Assembly (NCBI GenBank): GCA_026210745.1
Contig: CP110630.1
Span: forward strand, 6,882,001 to 6,946,000
Length of the DNA: 64,000 nt
Source of the DNA: Exobasidium rhododendri
Lineage: Eukaryota > Basidiomycota > Exobasidiomycetes > Exobasidiales > Exobasidiaceae
Reading direction: 5' to 3'
Positions within the stretch are counted from its first letter, which is position 1; every line of letters starts with the position of its first letter. Position numbers and translations under genes: made by a program. Below the pieces are notes generated by a model that had not been told where the DNA came from, searched no databases, and saw nothing but the letters and a program-made list of their open reading frames with translations. Below are positions 1 to 9,532 of the stretch, piece after piece.

Positions 1-958
1 TCGCCTGGATACCCTACGGTGTTGTGCATTTCGCTGCTCCCTTTGTCGTAGCCGCCTGCCTCTTTGTTTTTGCTCCCCCGGGTGCGACAAAGTTTTTTGG
101 AACAGCGTTCGGATTCATGAACTTGTTCGGCGTCATGCTTCAGGTTGGTTTTCCCTGTGCGCCACCATGGTACGAACTTCGAGAAGGTCTCACACCGGCC
201 GACTACTCGATGAAAGGGTCGCCGGCCGGTCTGGCACGTATCGATGAGCTATTTCACTCTCATGGCTACACGATTGGATTCACCAATGCACCAGTACCCT
301 TTGGTGCCTTTCCCAGTCTTCATGCTGGCTGTGCAACAATCGAAGCTCTCTTCTGCAGCTATTTCTTTCCCATCGCTCTCGAGATGGGTCTCCCTTTCGT
401 CAAGAGTCGAGTCAGATTTGATGCAAGAGTGCTCTACTGGATATACGCATTCTGGCTATACTGGTGCACCATGTATCTCATGCATCACTTTCTCGTAGAT
501 CTTGTGGGCGGGGGATGTCTGGCGACTGCTTGCTTCTACTGTGAGTTGGAATTTGCAACGAGGCGTAAGGTCTTAGCATGTCGAATTTTGGCCCCTGCTG
601 ACTGTTGTGACTTCTTCTTGCAGATTTCCTTCCCGACGAGCTTCGCACAGTGATGGAACAAGGATACGCATTCAAGCCATCAGCTCCAGCCCCTCTCTCT
701 GCGGCACCACCTTCTGAATACCCTCGCGAAGGATTTGGAACTCGATCGAGCCTTGATCTGTCTAGTACAGCGAGGGCCACGCATCGCATGGAAGCAGGTC
801 ACGGCAGTGCTACCGCCGCCGACGGAAAAGTAGATGCGCAAGTCTTGTTCGATTTGCAGGAAGCGAGAGAAGGAGACGAGAGTACTGCCAACGACTGGGA
901 GGCAGAGGATGAAGAGAGTGGTACGAAGAGGCCGCTGGCTGAAACGAGCTCGAAATGA
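1..958 (+). CDS. AUR1: Inositol phosphorylceramide synthase catalytic subunit, C-terminal part (5' truncated)
   Basis: The product is the C-terminal half of a PAP2-superfamily membrane enzyme. AUR1 transfers phosphoinositol from phosphatidylinositol to phytoceramide in the Golgi, making inositol phosphorylceramide. The open frame enters from the window edge (frame of base 3, starting AWIPYGVVHF). Exon 1 ends at 540, the intron is 541-623 (GTGAGT...TTGCAG), and the last exon is 624-958. Visible landmarks are FGFMNLFGVMLQ, the FPSLHAG phosphatase-type motif and the HHFLVDLVGG motif, whose His and Asp are catalytic in the family. Several hydrophobic stretches fit membrane helices. The last exon encodes a hydrophilic, Ser- and acid-rich tail of about 110 residues, typical of the cytosolic tail. 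It is convergent with PEX5. Family assignment is firm; the N-terminus lies outside the window. Confidence 0.93.
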
Positions 959-1255
959 AGTACTTGCAAGAAACACCACTCCCCCTCACTTAGACCCGTC
1001 TTGCGTCCCATTGTAATACTACATTGCACCCATGTAACAAGCATCTTCGCATCAAAAGCATTTCTCTTAATAAGCTAAGTATTGTCACACACAACTCCCT
1101 CGCTCCCCCTTTTGAAGACGTGACAGACATCGACTCATTCTATTGATCGTAGGACTGTATGTGTTGGAGGAGAGGTGCATGATGACATACTAGAGGGACA
1201 TGATGAGGGGCGACAGGTGGAGGGGGGATTAAATGCTTGTAGTACTCTTACACGA

Positions 1256-3466
1256 CTAGAACTCGAAGCCTTCTTTTCGGAACTGATTCAGATCAGAGCC
1301 TACATGGGCATGCTGAGCGAGGTCCATTCGATCCAAGCAGAGAAAGATCCTTCGCAACGTAGACCAGAGATTCGAGCTTTCTTGTGCTTCGGCGAGAGGT
1401 GCTACTTTAGGCTGTCCTGTGTTCAGTTCAGAAGGAACATCAGGTAGGGCGTGAGTTTGTTGAAGAGACAAGGCAGCCAAGAGATGTTCGGCAGCTTCAT
1501 GATGCGCTCCTAGACTAAGACATGAGACACTTAGATTATAGATTGCTCGAGTGAACGTTGGTCGAAGCTCCAAAGCTTTGTGATAAGCTTCAATGGCATC
1601 TTCCGGTTTCCCTCCATTAGCGAGAGTGGCTCCCAGTCGATTCCAAAGTAGGAAATCATTCGGTCGAGCTTGTAGAGCGGCTTCGAAGCAGTCTTTTGCT
1701 TGATCGTAGCTCGAATTACTGTAGAACAACACACCCAGACCGACTTGAACCTCTGGATCGATGCGACCGGTGGCGTTTCCTTCCCTTGCTGCTTGTAAGA
1801 AGAGCGAAGTGACTCGATTGAGCGACGCCCATGGATTGTCGTCGTGACCAGTCAAGGTGCCTTCGATTGGATTTCTTCCTCCCACAATCGAAGCGGGGAG
1901 TGGTTCTGGTTTGAGATGTGGATACGCTCTTTGCATGTATCTTTCTAGAGTAGAATGCGCAGCCGAGTCATACCCTTCATTGGTATAGGAGATAGCCAAG
2001 GCCATGTATGCTTCCAAGTTGCCTTCGTCGATCTTGATTGCCTCTTCCAATGCTCGAATAGCTTGTGTTTCCTTTTCGTTCATCGCTTGGGCCTCTCCCA
2101 ATCTTCGCCAAGCTTCACTCTTGCTCCGTCTGTGGACGTCTACTTCATTCTCTTCTCCTCCTGTACCGCCCGTCGCTTCCCTCTGCGTTGCTACTTCGAA
2201 GAGTAGAGCTGCATCGGCCAGACTTCCGCCATTCCCCAGTAATCGCAGTCCCTCCGAGAGAGGATCTGCATGGGTGACAAAAGGGTTCTGGCCGTCGAAG
2301 CGGTAATTACCCAATCTAGGATAGCCGTCTACACTGACGCTACCAAAGCCATCAAGGAGTGCATCTTCTGTCCCATCAAGTCCACCGACTTCTCTTCTTG
2401 CTGCTTCGCCCATCCCAATTCCACCTCCAGGATGGACGTACATCTCGTCCTGTACTTTATTTCTTGCCTCACTCAGCTCCCTCTCCCACTCTGCCAAATC
2501 TGGATCTGCTGCATTTCCAGCATTCATCGAGTTCCACAATTCCTCGAATCTTGTTTGTGACTCGGTCCCATCCGCTTGAACGTCCGCCTCCAACTCATCA
2601 AGAGACTGTTGAATGGATCGATCTTGCTCTTCTTGGCTCGGCAGCGAATACTCTTCACTGTCTTTCTCCTTTCCCTTGCCTTTGCTTGAACTGTCTTGAT
2701 CATCCAATTTAGCAAATTGCTCCTCCCATTTCGCATCATCGAGTTCGACGAAGCGAGAAGAGGACTGCGGGGCAGAGGTGGTTGCAGAAGCCAATGGCGC
2801 CTGATTGTACATGCCACTCAACCCCATACCACCCATGCCCATGGAGCTCATTCCGCTTATACCATATCCGCCGTTCCTAGTAGCATATGAAGTGTTGCCT
2901 ATATTGGAAGGGGCATGTTGTTGCTGCTGCTGCTGTTGTTGTGGCGAATAGTTGCCGTACTGTTGTCTCCACGCCTGTGCTTGTGGACCATCTTGTGACC
3001 CAGCGCCACCACGGGCAAATACTGCTTCCATGTCCGACATGCTAGGCCCTCCTCCGCCGTTGCCCACGCCCATCTGCCGAAGAACTTCTGCAGGGATCAT
3101 CTGTGGACCTTGTCCCGGCATCTGTCTCGACATTTCATCAGCCCAGCCTCCACCACCACCACCTCCTCCTCCATTCATCCTGTTCATCTCGCTCTTCATT
3201 TGCTCGAAATCGAATGCACTCCCTCCTCCTTGTTGTTGTTGCTGCGTGAAATTACGTGCCTGCTGACGCTGGAAGAACGCTTCTGCCTCTGGGTTGCTTC
3301 CAGGTCCACCTTGTCTGATGGAAGGTCCTTGAAACGAAGATGAGCCAGCACTCGTCCTGTCTCCCTGCTGTAACGACCGATCACCGCCCGTGTGCTTGAG
3401 CATCTGCGACAGTGCATTGTTGCCAGTCGAGCAATCGGCTCCCGAGAGCATCGATTGGAACGCCAT
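1256..3466 (-). CDS. PEX5: Peroxisomal targeting signal 1 receptor Pex5
   Basis: This is the cytosolic cycling receptor that binds C-terminal SKL-type signals and carries matrix proteins to the peroxisome. It is one intronless frame of 736 codons from the chosen ATG at 3466. The frame stays open to an ATG at 3550 (764 codons), but the downstream start gives the family N-terminus: MAFQSMLSGADC with the conserved, ubiquitinated Cys at position 12, then KHTGGDRSLQQ. The disordered Gly/Gln-rich N-terminal half carries WxxxF/Y peptides (WRQQY and WEEQF, about residues 166 and 247) that bind Pex13/Pex14. The C-terminal half holds the TPR array, with repeats such as DPEVQVGLGVLFY and WNRLGATLANGGKPEDA, and ends in the usual helical tail. 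Gln runs are coded by CAG/CAA repeats near 2917-2942. It is divergent from a gene whose product carries an SKL signal. Confidence 0.96.
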   Translation of the reverse strand: MAFQSMLSGADCSTGNNALSQMLKHTGGDRSLQQGDRTSAGSSSFQGPSIRQGGPGSNPEAEAFFQRQQARNFTQQQQQGGGSAFDFEQMKSEMNRMNGGGGGGGGGWADEMSRQMPGQGPQMIPAEVLRQMGVGNGGGGPSMSDMEAVFARGGAGSQDGPQAQAWRQQYGNYSPQQQQQQQQHAPSNIGNTSYATRNGGYGISGMSSMGMGGMGLSGMYNQAPLASATTSAPQSSSRFVELDDAKWEEQFAKLDDQDSSSKGKGKEKDSEEYSLPSQEEQDRSIQQSLDELEADVQADGTESQTRFEELWNSMNAGNAADPDLAEWERELSEARNKVQDEMYVHPGGGIGMGEAARREVGGLDGTEDALLDGFGSVSVDGYPRLGNYRFDGQNPFVTHADPLSEGLRLLGNGGSLADAALLFEVATQREATGGTGGEENEVDVHRRSKSEAWRRLGEAQAMNEKETQAIRALEEAIKIDEGNLEAYMALAISYTNEGYDSAAHSTLERYMQRAYPHLKPEPLPASIVGGRNPIEGTLTGHDDNPWASLNRVTSLFLQAAREGNATGRIDPEVQVGLGVLFYSNSSYDQAKDCFEAALQARPNDFLLWNRLGATLANGGKPEDAIEAYHKALELRPTFTRAIYNLSVSCLSLGAHHEAAEHLLAALSLQQTHALPDVPSELNTGQPKVAPLAEAQESSNLWSTLRRIFLCLDRMDLAQHAHVGSDLNQFRKEGFEF

Positions 3467-3852
3467 GTTGCGTGATTGTGTGTGAGAGGTGACAGTAGAA
3501 GAGTGAACGATTGATTGGCTGTGGTGTTCGCCGTCATTCACATTCGTCATTCATCTTTCGCGCTACGATTAGGCACGCTCAGTCCTGGGAGTCCAAATGG
3601 TCTTAGTATGTATACTTTTATCGCGTGGCTAATGTCCGGCACATCGGCCCGGCGACTTCATGTACCTTCTGGAGGTGGCCCGAGCTCACGACAAGGCGAG
3701 CTAAGCAGCCGTGTGTGTCTGCCTCTCTTTAGCAAGGGGAGCGCGGACAGGAAGAAAGTAAGTGAGCGCGATTCGAGGTCGCAAGGAAAGCGGGGGTGAA
3801 AGCATTCACAGCAGCGCATCCTCCCTACCATCCACAACGAGCAAAACAGACA
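3467..3852. promoter_or_regulatory. Shared divergent 5' region of PEX5 and the SKL racemase
   Basis: This is a 386-base gap between two divergent start codons, so it must hold both promoters. I see no convincing TATA box and no oleate-response-like element that I would defend. The part next to PEX5 (3467-3550) is open in the PEX5 frame and could be a 28-codon N-terminal extension. Confidence 0.6.
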
Positions 3853-5336
3853 ATGCCGCTCCCACTAGAAGGTATCAAGGTGGTGGAATTCGCTGGTCTG
3901 GCTCCAGGTCCGATGATAGGGCTCGTAATGGCCGACTTTGGCGCGGACGTCGTGCGGATCGACAAGGTGGGACAGACGTTGAACCCGGATACCTTATCGC
4001 GTGGGAAGCGATCATTAGCCATCTCGCCAAAACATCCGAAAGGCTTACAGGCACTCAGGAAGCTCATCAGTCAGGCTGATGTGCTCATCGATCCATACAG
4101 ACCTGGCGTGCTGGAGAGGCTCGGGCTGGGACCAGAAGATGTAAAGCAGGGTGGGGAAGGAGTAGCAGGCAACGAGAGGATCATCTATTCCAGAATGACG
4201 GGCTTCCAGAGGAAAGGTGACTGTTGGCCTCTGTATTGATTGAGGTAGTGATCACAATGCTGAGATTCCATACAATTGTGAATTATCAGGTCCATACGCC
4301 GAGATGGCTGGACACGACATCAACTACATCGCCCTCTCAGGATTGCTATCAGTGAGTCTCTACAGCCCAGCTAGAGTTGAAAGGGGTGTGTGATGGCTGA
4401 CCATGATCACCTCCTAGATCCTTGGATCTGCTGATGGCCCTCCTCAACCTCCGTCGAATATTCTCGGTGACTTTGCTGGAGGCTCGATGATCTGCATACT
4501 TGGCATCTTGCTTGCTCTTCTGGAGCGGTCGAGATCTGGGAAAGGGCAGACCGTCGAGGCAGACATGGTGACGGGATCGCGATACGTTTCCAGCTTCCTT
4601 CTTCTTTCATCCTATCTCCAGCACCCTTTGTTTGGGCCGGCTATAGGAGACGGAACCGACGAGATGCGGGGAAAAAACACCCTAGATGGAGGTGCACCTT
4701 TCTACAGCGTCTACAAGACGCTGGACGGAAACTGGATGAGTGTGTAAGTAGGAGCTGATTAGTGCACTTTGCTTCCTACTGTAACGCAACAGACTGACGC
4801 ACGATTCTTGCTGCAGAGGTGCCATAGAGCCGCAATTCTACTCCTTGCTTCTCGACATCTTGTCCAAGCACGCACCGAACGAGAAAGCTCCTGAGAACAA
4901 ATCGCAGCATGATCGAGCCACCTGGCCATCCCAGCGAGCCTTCTTCACTACTGCTTTCGCTCAGCGTACACGAAAAGAATGGACAGACATCTTCCTTGGA
5001 ACAGATGCTTGCTGTGTACCGGTCTTGACCCGCGATGAAGCCGCCTTGCAAGGCGTCACGCCGAATGCATCTCAGGAGATGGTAGATGGCGGCAGCATCG
5101 TTGTGCCTGAACCCGCGCCTCGACTGAGCAGGACACCAGGCAAAGCGCCTCACGGGAGTGTGGTCATCTCCAAGGACGAAGATGAAGGTGCCGAGTTGCT
5201 CTTGACGCCAGGTGAGCACACGAATGAAGTGCTCTCGACGTGGGCCAAGCTTTCCGACATGGAGATTCGTCAGATGTGGAGCGAGGGTGCCGTCGGCGGC
5301 ACAGATCCACCGGAAGAGAAGAGCAGTAAACTGTGA
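3853..5336 (+). CDS. Alpha-methylacyl-CoA racemase, class III CoA-transferase family, with PTS1
   Basis: The product is a CaiB/BaiF-family (class III CoA-transferase) protein of about 423 residues. Four exons: 3853-4216, 4290-4351, 4418-4743 and 4817-5336; all introns are GT-AG. I chose the ATG at 3853 because MPLPLEGIKVVEFAGLAPGP is the family N-terminus. The racemase catalytic set known from the mycobacterial enzyme is present: His130 in GHDINY, Asp160 in NILGDFAGG and Glu255 in VGAIEPQFY. This makes 2-methylacyl-CoA racemase (branched-chain fatty acid degradation) more likely than a formyl-CoA transferase. The protein ends in SSKL, a canonical peroxisomal targeting signal. It lies head-to-head with PEX5, the receptor that would import it. 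Substrate is inferred from family and location. Confidence 0.92.
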
Positions 5337-5510
5337 CGTGCACATACTCTGATCACACGAGGAGAAACTCAAGCTATCTGCAAGGGGTGTCATGGAATTA
5401 GTTTAGTAGTGATATTGCATGGCTAATAGAGTAAGGCACGACAATGAAGCAGGATAGCAGATTATAACGACATATGAAAGCAGTAATTAGAGGTGTGATG
5501 TAGTGTCCAT

Positions 5511-6335
5511 CTAAAACGAGGATCGACTGAAGTAGGAGCCTGGCAATGGATTGTAGACGTAGAGGTACCTGGGATCCATACACAAGGGAAGATGATTTGC
5601 TTCCGCTGCCGGTGTAGTGGTGACGAGTGTATCACAGATGTAGTCTTCGAAGGTAGGATACGACTTTGCAAAATTGGAACCCTCGTGTTCGATGATGTAG
5701 TGTTCATCCGCATCCCAGTCGGAGAGCAGAAACTCGATGGGGCACCGCACAGGAGGATCGGAGGAGAGTGACGTATCTCTTGAGGCGTCTTCCTCGTCCT
5801 CTTCGGGTGAATCGGAAGAGGAACATTGCGAGGTTGGAGCTTCGCCTTTGCACGAATCGCCCGACTCATTCGACCCTGTTTCTAGGAAAGACTCATCTTC
5901 TGGAGCTTCGCCTGTCGTCTCTGCTTCCGGAATAGTAATTTGCAACCCATCCAATTGAGGCTCTTGCCCAATGATCTCGACGTGCTCGCTTTGTCTCTCT
6001 TCCTCCCATCGCTGGAACCAGTGCAAGGGATGCATACCTCGATCGATGACGGGCATGGGCGGTGCGTTGACCATATCGATCATCCACATGCCAGCTTCGG
6101 TGATCTCTTCGACCATGATCAAGCAGTTGTCGTCAGTAATCGTGTCGATAGGTGCTGCTCTTCCACTTGAAGATCCGAAAGATCGCAGTCTGGAAAAGCG
6201 ACGAGGTCGTGGGGCAGGAGCTTCCTCGACAACAAAGTTGCGAGGCACCAAAGCCAACTTGACAAGGATGGGCTGATCGAGTGCACTCTCATCGACATGC
6301 AAGGTCGTGGAGATGCGAATAGGAATGAAAGGCAT
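5511..6335 (-). CDS. Hypothetical acidic protein
   Basis: This is a single-exon frame of 274 residues that I do not recognise. It begins MPFIPIRIS, has an Arg/Pro/Ser-rich basic patch around residues 42-58, and a central strongly acidic, Ser-rich segment (about 130-190) that looks disordered. More ordered-looking hydrophobic and aromatic stretches follow (for example LHWFQRWEEE before it, and PRYLYVYNPLPGSYF at the C-terminus). There is no signal peptide or membrane segment. The start follows a long pyrimidine-rich leader on the minus strand, as at other genes here. It is convergent with the racemase gene and divergent from another acidic protein at 7743. Coding status is supported by length and leader; function is unknown. 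Confidence 0.7.
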   Translation of the reverse strand: MPFIPIRISTTLHVDESALDQPILVKLALVPRNFVVEEAPAPRPRRFSRLRSFGSSSGRAAPIDTITDDNCLIMVEEITEAGMWMIDMVNAPPMPVIDRGMHPLHWFQRWEEERQSEHVEIIGQEPQLDGLQITIPEAETTGEAPEDESFLETGSNESGDSCKGEAPTSQCSSSDSPEEDEEDASRDTSLSSDPPVRCPIEFLLSDWDADEHYIIEHEGSNFAKSYPTFEDYICDTLVTTTPAAEANHLPLCMDPRYLYVYNPLPGSYFSRSSF

Positions 6336-7742
6336 CTTGATGGGCGTAGGTAGGGACAGGGGATATGGGAAGATATTAGAGTAAGAGTAGGAAGAATGCT
6401 AAGCAGGATACGAGAGAGCGAAGAAATGGTGGATTGGGGTCGAAAGGGAAAGGGGAAACTGAAGAAGAGGCTCCCTTTTATGTTCATGGCGAGGCTGTCC
6501 TGAATCTTGCTCTTCACCTAGAGTAGGTCTGTATTGCAGTGTGTCCACTGCTTGTCACAGCTGGACGTCATCTCTGACCCTATAGCGTGGGAGTCTGGCA
6601 AGCTTGTCGTCATGGTCTTTTCCGCATCAGGAAAGGAGCATTTCGGTTCAGTACTGCCGCCAATTACAGAGGCTACATAGTAGGCCTTTAGACGACAGGA
6701 TTGGACTGGACAGGATTGAGTAGCCAGGGCTCCTACATACAATCGAAATAAAGTTTGATTAGATCTTCCATCTCGATAGCAAGATTAGATTGCCCAAAGT
6801 CAGCTGTTCATCAATATTACCCCTGAGTGGCAATGTGTGTGAAAGCTGAAATGCTCATTGGCCGAATGCGATCAGGTAGACCGCCTCGCTTGTCGTCTTT
6901 TTCCATCGACTTCACAGTGCAAGATCACCAAATTAATGGCGTAGATGTCTCAAGATCTGCCAAGATTGTACGCGGCGTCGACAGATTGATAGGGCGTCGC
7001 GACATTAAAATGAAGACCCTTGTTCGTATATTCTTCTATTTACTATTGAAAGCCCCGAAATTGGAGATCTGAAATTATTAATAAATAGATCAACTTTACG
7101 CGCTAACGCGGTGTTGGTCTAGACGTGTTGGTCTTTTTCTTTTTTTTTTGCCTCCGTCGCCTCTGACCGACACCACCGAAAATGGCCTCTTGCATGGGAG
7201 TCGCAGTCCTCGCCTCGTCGCTTAAGACATCGCAAATGCCGTCGTATTGCGAATCAAAGTGATCCGATTTCTGACTCGATCTCCATGCACAGTCAGTATC
7301 GACGCTTCGCAACCAGTAATGAACTTTCTCAATCGCTTCGAAGCGAACTACAAATCTCATCAAGTTAGAACGGATGTTTCACCAGATTTACTATTGGGGC
7401 AACAGCGTCCTCCTATCCCGACTATGAACTGTGATACACTCGACTAAAGTTAGCTGCGACCTCGACCTTCCGGATGCAGCGTTCACAAAGGAGCAAGACG
7501 AAGCATCAAGCTCCTTCCCTGACAAGGAAGAGTCGATGGCATGGTACTTAAGAAGGCAGAAAAGTCGCTTTCCTTGTCGCCCACTTTCCTCACTTCTCAT
7601 CATCTCACACATATTCTATCGCACCTTGCCACCTGCTAAGAGTCGACCTCTTTGCTCAACACCATCTACTATTCGCATTACCTCACTCCTACCCGACCTA
7701 ATCCTCATCAGCCACTACTCTTACTCGTATTCCTCCTCCAAG
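6336..7742. other. Long divergent intergenic region, no gene seen
   Basis: About 1.4 kb separates two divergently transcribed acidic proteins. Both edges are pyrimidine-rich leaders. The middle (about 6700-7100) is more AT-rich, and a run of T's at 7136-7150 is the only simple-sequence tract. Small open frames occur on both strands but none has a family signature or splice logic. I found no tRNA. Confidence 0.5.
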
Positions 7743-8216
7743 ATGTCCTTCACATTCTTCACTCAAGTGGAAGCTCCTCTCGTTATTGACTTGGACGATG
7801 AGGAGAGTAACGATGGGTGCATCTACATGAGGAAGAAAAAAGTCACCTTCAACGAACAATTCTGCTACGTGGACAATGAGAAGGTCTACTACGAAGAAGT
7901 CGAAAGAATCGTCATGGACGAGTTTGAGAGGACCTTCCTTCGTGACGACAATGACTCGGACTCGGATTCGGATTCAGACTCGGCCTCGGACTGGAACGGA
8001 TCTGAAACTACCGAGGCCAGTAGCCTTGACACCGTCAGCGATCTTGATCCAGACGACACCATTCACATCGTCAACCCCGACGAAGAGGATCAATTGCTGG
8101 ACGAGGAAGCAGAGGAAGAAGCAGTCACCGTAGACGACGTAACTCTTATGATGAACGAAACTGGCCTGGAAATTCCAGATGCCATCGATGTAGAGCTGTA
8201 CTGGGTCTTCATCTAA
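7743..8216 (+). CDS. Small acidic protein with a KVTF (PP1-docking-type) motif
   Basis: The protein is 157 residues in one exon and I recognise no family. The frame is open upstream to 7431, but the upstream translation is the pyrimidine-rich leader, and the first good context ATG is 7743 (CCAAGATGTCC). The N-terminus contains RKKKVTFNEQ with KVTF at residues 33-36, matching the RVxF consensus by which regulators dock on protein phosphatase 1. The rest is very acidic, with an Asp-Ser repeat around residues 72-85 and a Glu-rich stretch near 120-130. It has no signal peptide or membrane segment. It is divergent from the acidic protein at 5511-6335. A PP1 link is inference from one short motif. 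Confidence 0.72.
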   Translation: MSFTFFTQVEAPLVIDLDDEESNDGCIYMRKKKVTFNEQFCYVDNEKVYYEEVERIVMDEFERTFLRDDNDSDSDSDSDSASDWNGSETTEASSLDTVSDLDPDDTIHIVNPDEEDQLLDEEAEEEAVTVDDVTLMMNETGLEIPDAIDVELYWVFI

Positions 8217-9532
8217 GTCTTACTCCTCGAAGTAGTACTGCGAGAACAATTTCTGTCCTAAAGGACCTGTATCACTATTTCCCCGTCAGCAAGCCATTTC
8301 GAGCTGCCTCGACTTCACTTTAATCATCAATGCAATGTATTTCCGCTCCATTGAGAATAAGCTTTGAACCATGAATTTGTGTTATACTCCCTCTGCTCGG
8401 TGTCGCTCAACACCATCAGACGTTCCTACGTCAACAGAAAAGCCGGAAAGCAGGTGAGCTCAAAGAAATCTTAGCGCGACGAGCCTCGCGACTCCAGAAC
8501 GCAGGACAAAAATGAATTGGAGCGTGTGGATCGTCCTATTTTTGCTGCGTGGGGGGATTTTCTGTCGCGTGGCACGTGATGGTACGCCAGGCTGACGCGA
8601 TGACTTCGCGTTCACAGGCAGGAGGCCAGGAAGATTAGAAAACCCGATGAGTCGCGACGCCTCTTTGTATTGAGGGATATAGTAACAAAAGTAGTACTGT
8701 ATTAGCGAGCGAGCACTAAGAGAAATGGCGAGAGGCAGACAGGCGAGCGAGAGCGAGAGAGAGAAGTTCAAGCAGCAATTAAATTCTACCTCACTCATCT
8801 CCCTTGCCAGAAATCCCTTTCCTTTCCTATCCCTCCTCTTCTTCCTTTGCTCTCCAGGCGGCTCAGCAGCAGCAGCGCAGGAGCTACTGGCTTCTTGAGT
8901 ACGTTGAATAGATCTTCAAATCATCATCGAAGTTTTCCGGGTCCAATTCGAATCAGTCTTCTCGAACCCTACCGTATAAGGGACAGCACGCCAGTCTCAA
9001 AATCAGTCCGCTCGATCTTTTTCTGGGACGGTGACCCTTTGTACGCTCAGGAGGATTGCATAGTATAGTCGACAAGCCTTTCAAGACGTCAGCTGAGCTT
9101 CGAAAGGAATTTCTACGTCTACGAGTGGTCATCATCGAGGTGCCTGGCCGACACCGCGACTTTTCCTGCCGTTCAACATAGTCCTCCTCCCGCGCTCTAC
9201 TTCCACCGACTATCCCTACCTTTGTGTGAGTGAAGAGAGGAAGCCCTTTGAAAGGAGTGCATGAGCTCCCGAGTCAGCATAGGGAAAGGTGATGCGGATG
9301 GGAAGGTCGCGTTCCAGGCGGCGGATTGTACAGCATCGGGCGGATCAATCTCTTCCTTTATGCACGATCGCGACTGTGGGATGTTCATCGCGACGCAAGC
9401 GACCATCGAATTGACATGTACTCACACAATTACTTCTTATCTCTCTCTCTCTCTCTCTCTCTCCCGTTACAGCCCCTGAGTCTCTGTGACAACGGGTCAA
9501 GCGTGGAAACGTCTTCGCGTCGTTGACAAGAT
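8217..9532. other. Upstream region / likely long 5' leader of cyclin B
   Basis: About 1.3 kb precedes cyclin B. It includes the 3' flank of the small acidic gene, GA/CT-rich tracts (8745-8765, 8815-8860) and a CT microsatellite at 9441-9463. A plausible leader intron runs from about 9223 (GTGTGAGTG) to the TTACAG at about 9472. The 73-codon frame at 8847-9068 looks like leader sequence rather than a gene. Confidence 0.4.
9441..9463. repeat. (CT)n microsatellite
   Basis: There are eleven and a half perfect CT units, just before a TTACAG splice-acceptor-like site and 70 bases upstream of the cyclin B start. It may serve as the polypyrimidine tract of a leader intron. Confidence 0.9.

Noticed and set aside
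6518..7072. Short open frames in the gap between the two acidic genes
   Set aside because: None has an initiator in good context, family motif or supporting splice sites.
8847..9068. A 73-codon plus-strand frame upstream of cyclin B
   Set aside because: Ser/Arg-rich translation of a CT-rich leader, with no conserved feature. More likely untranslated.
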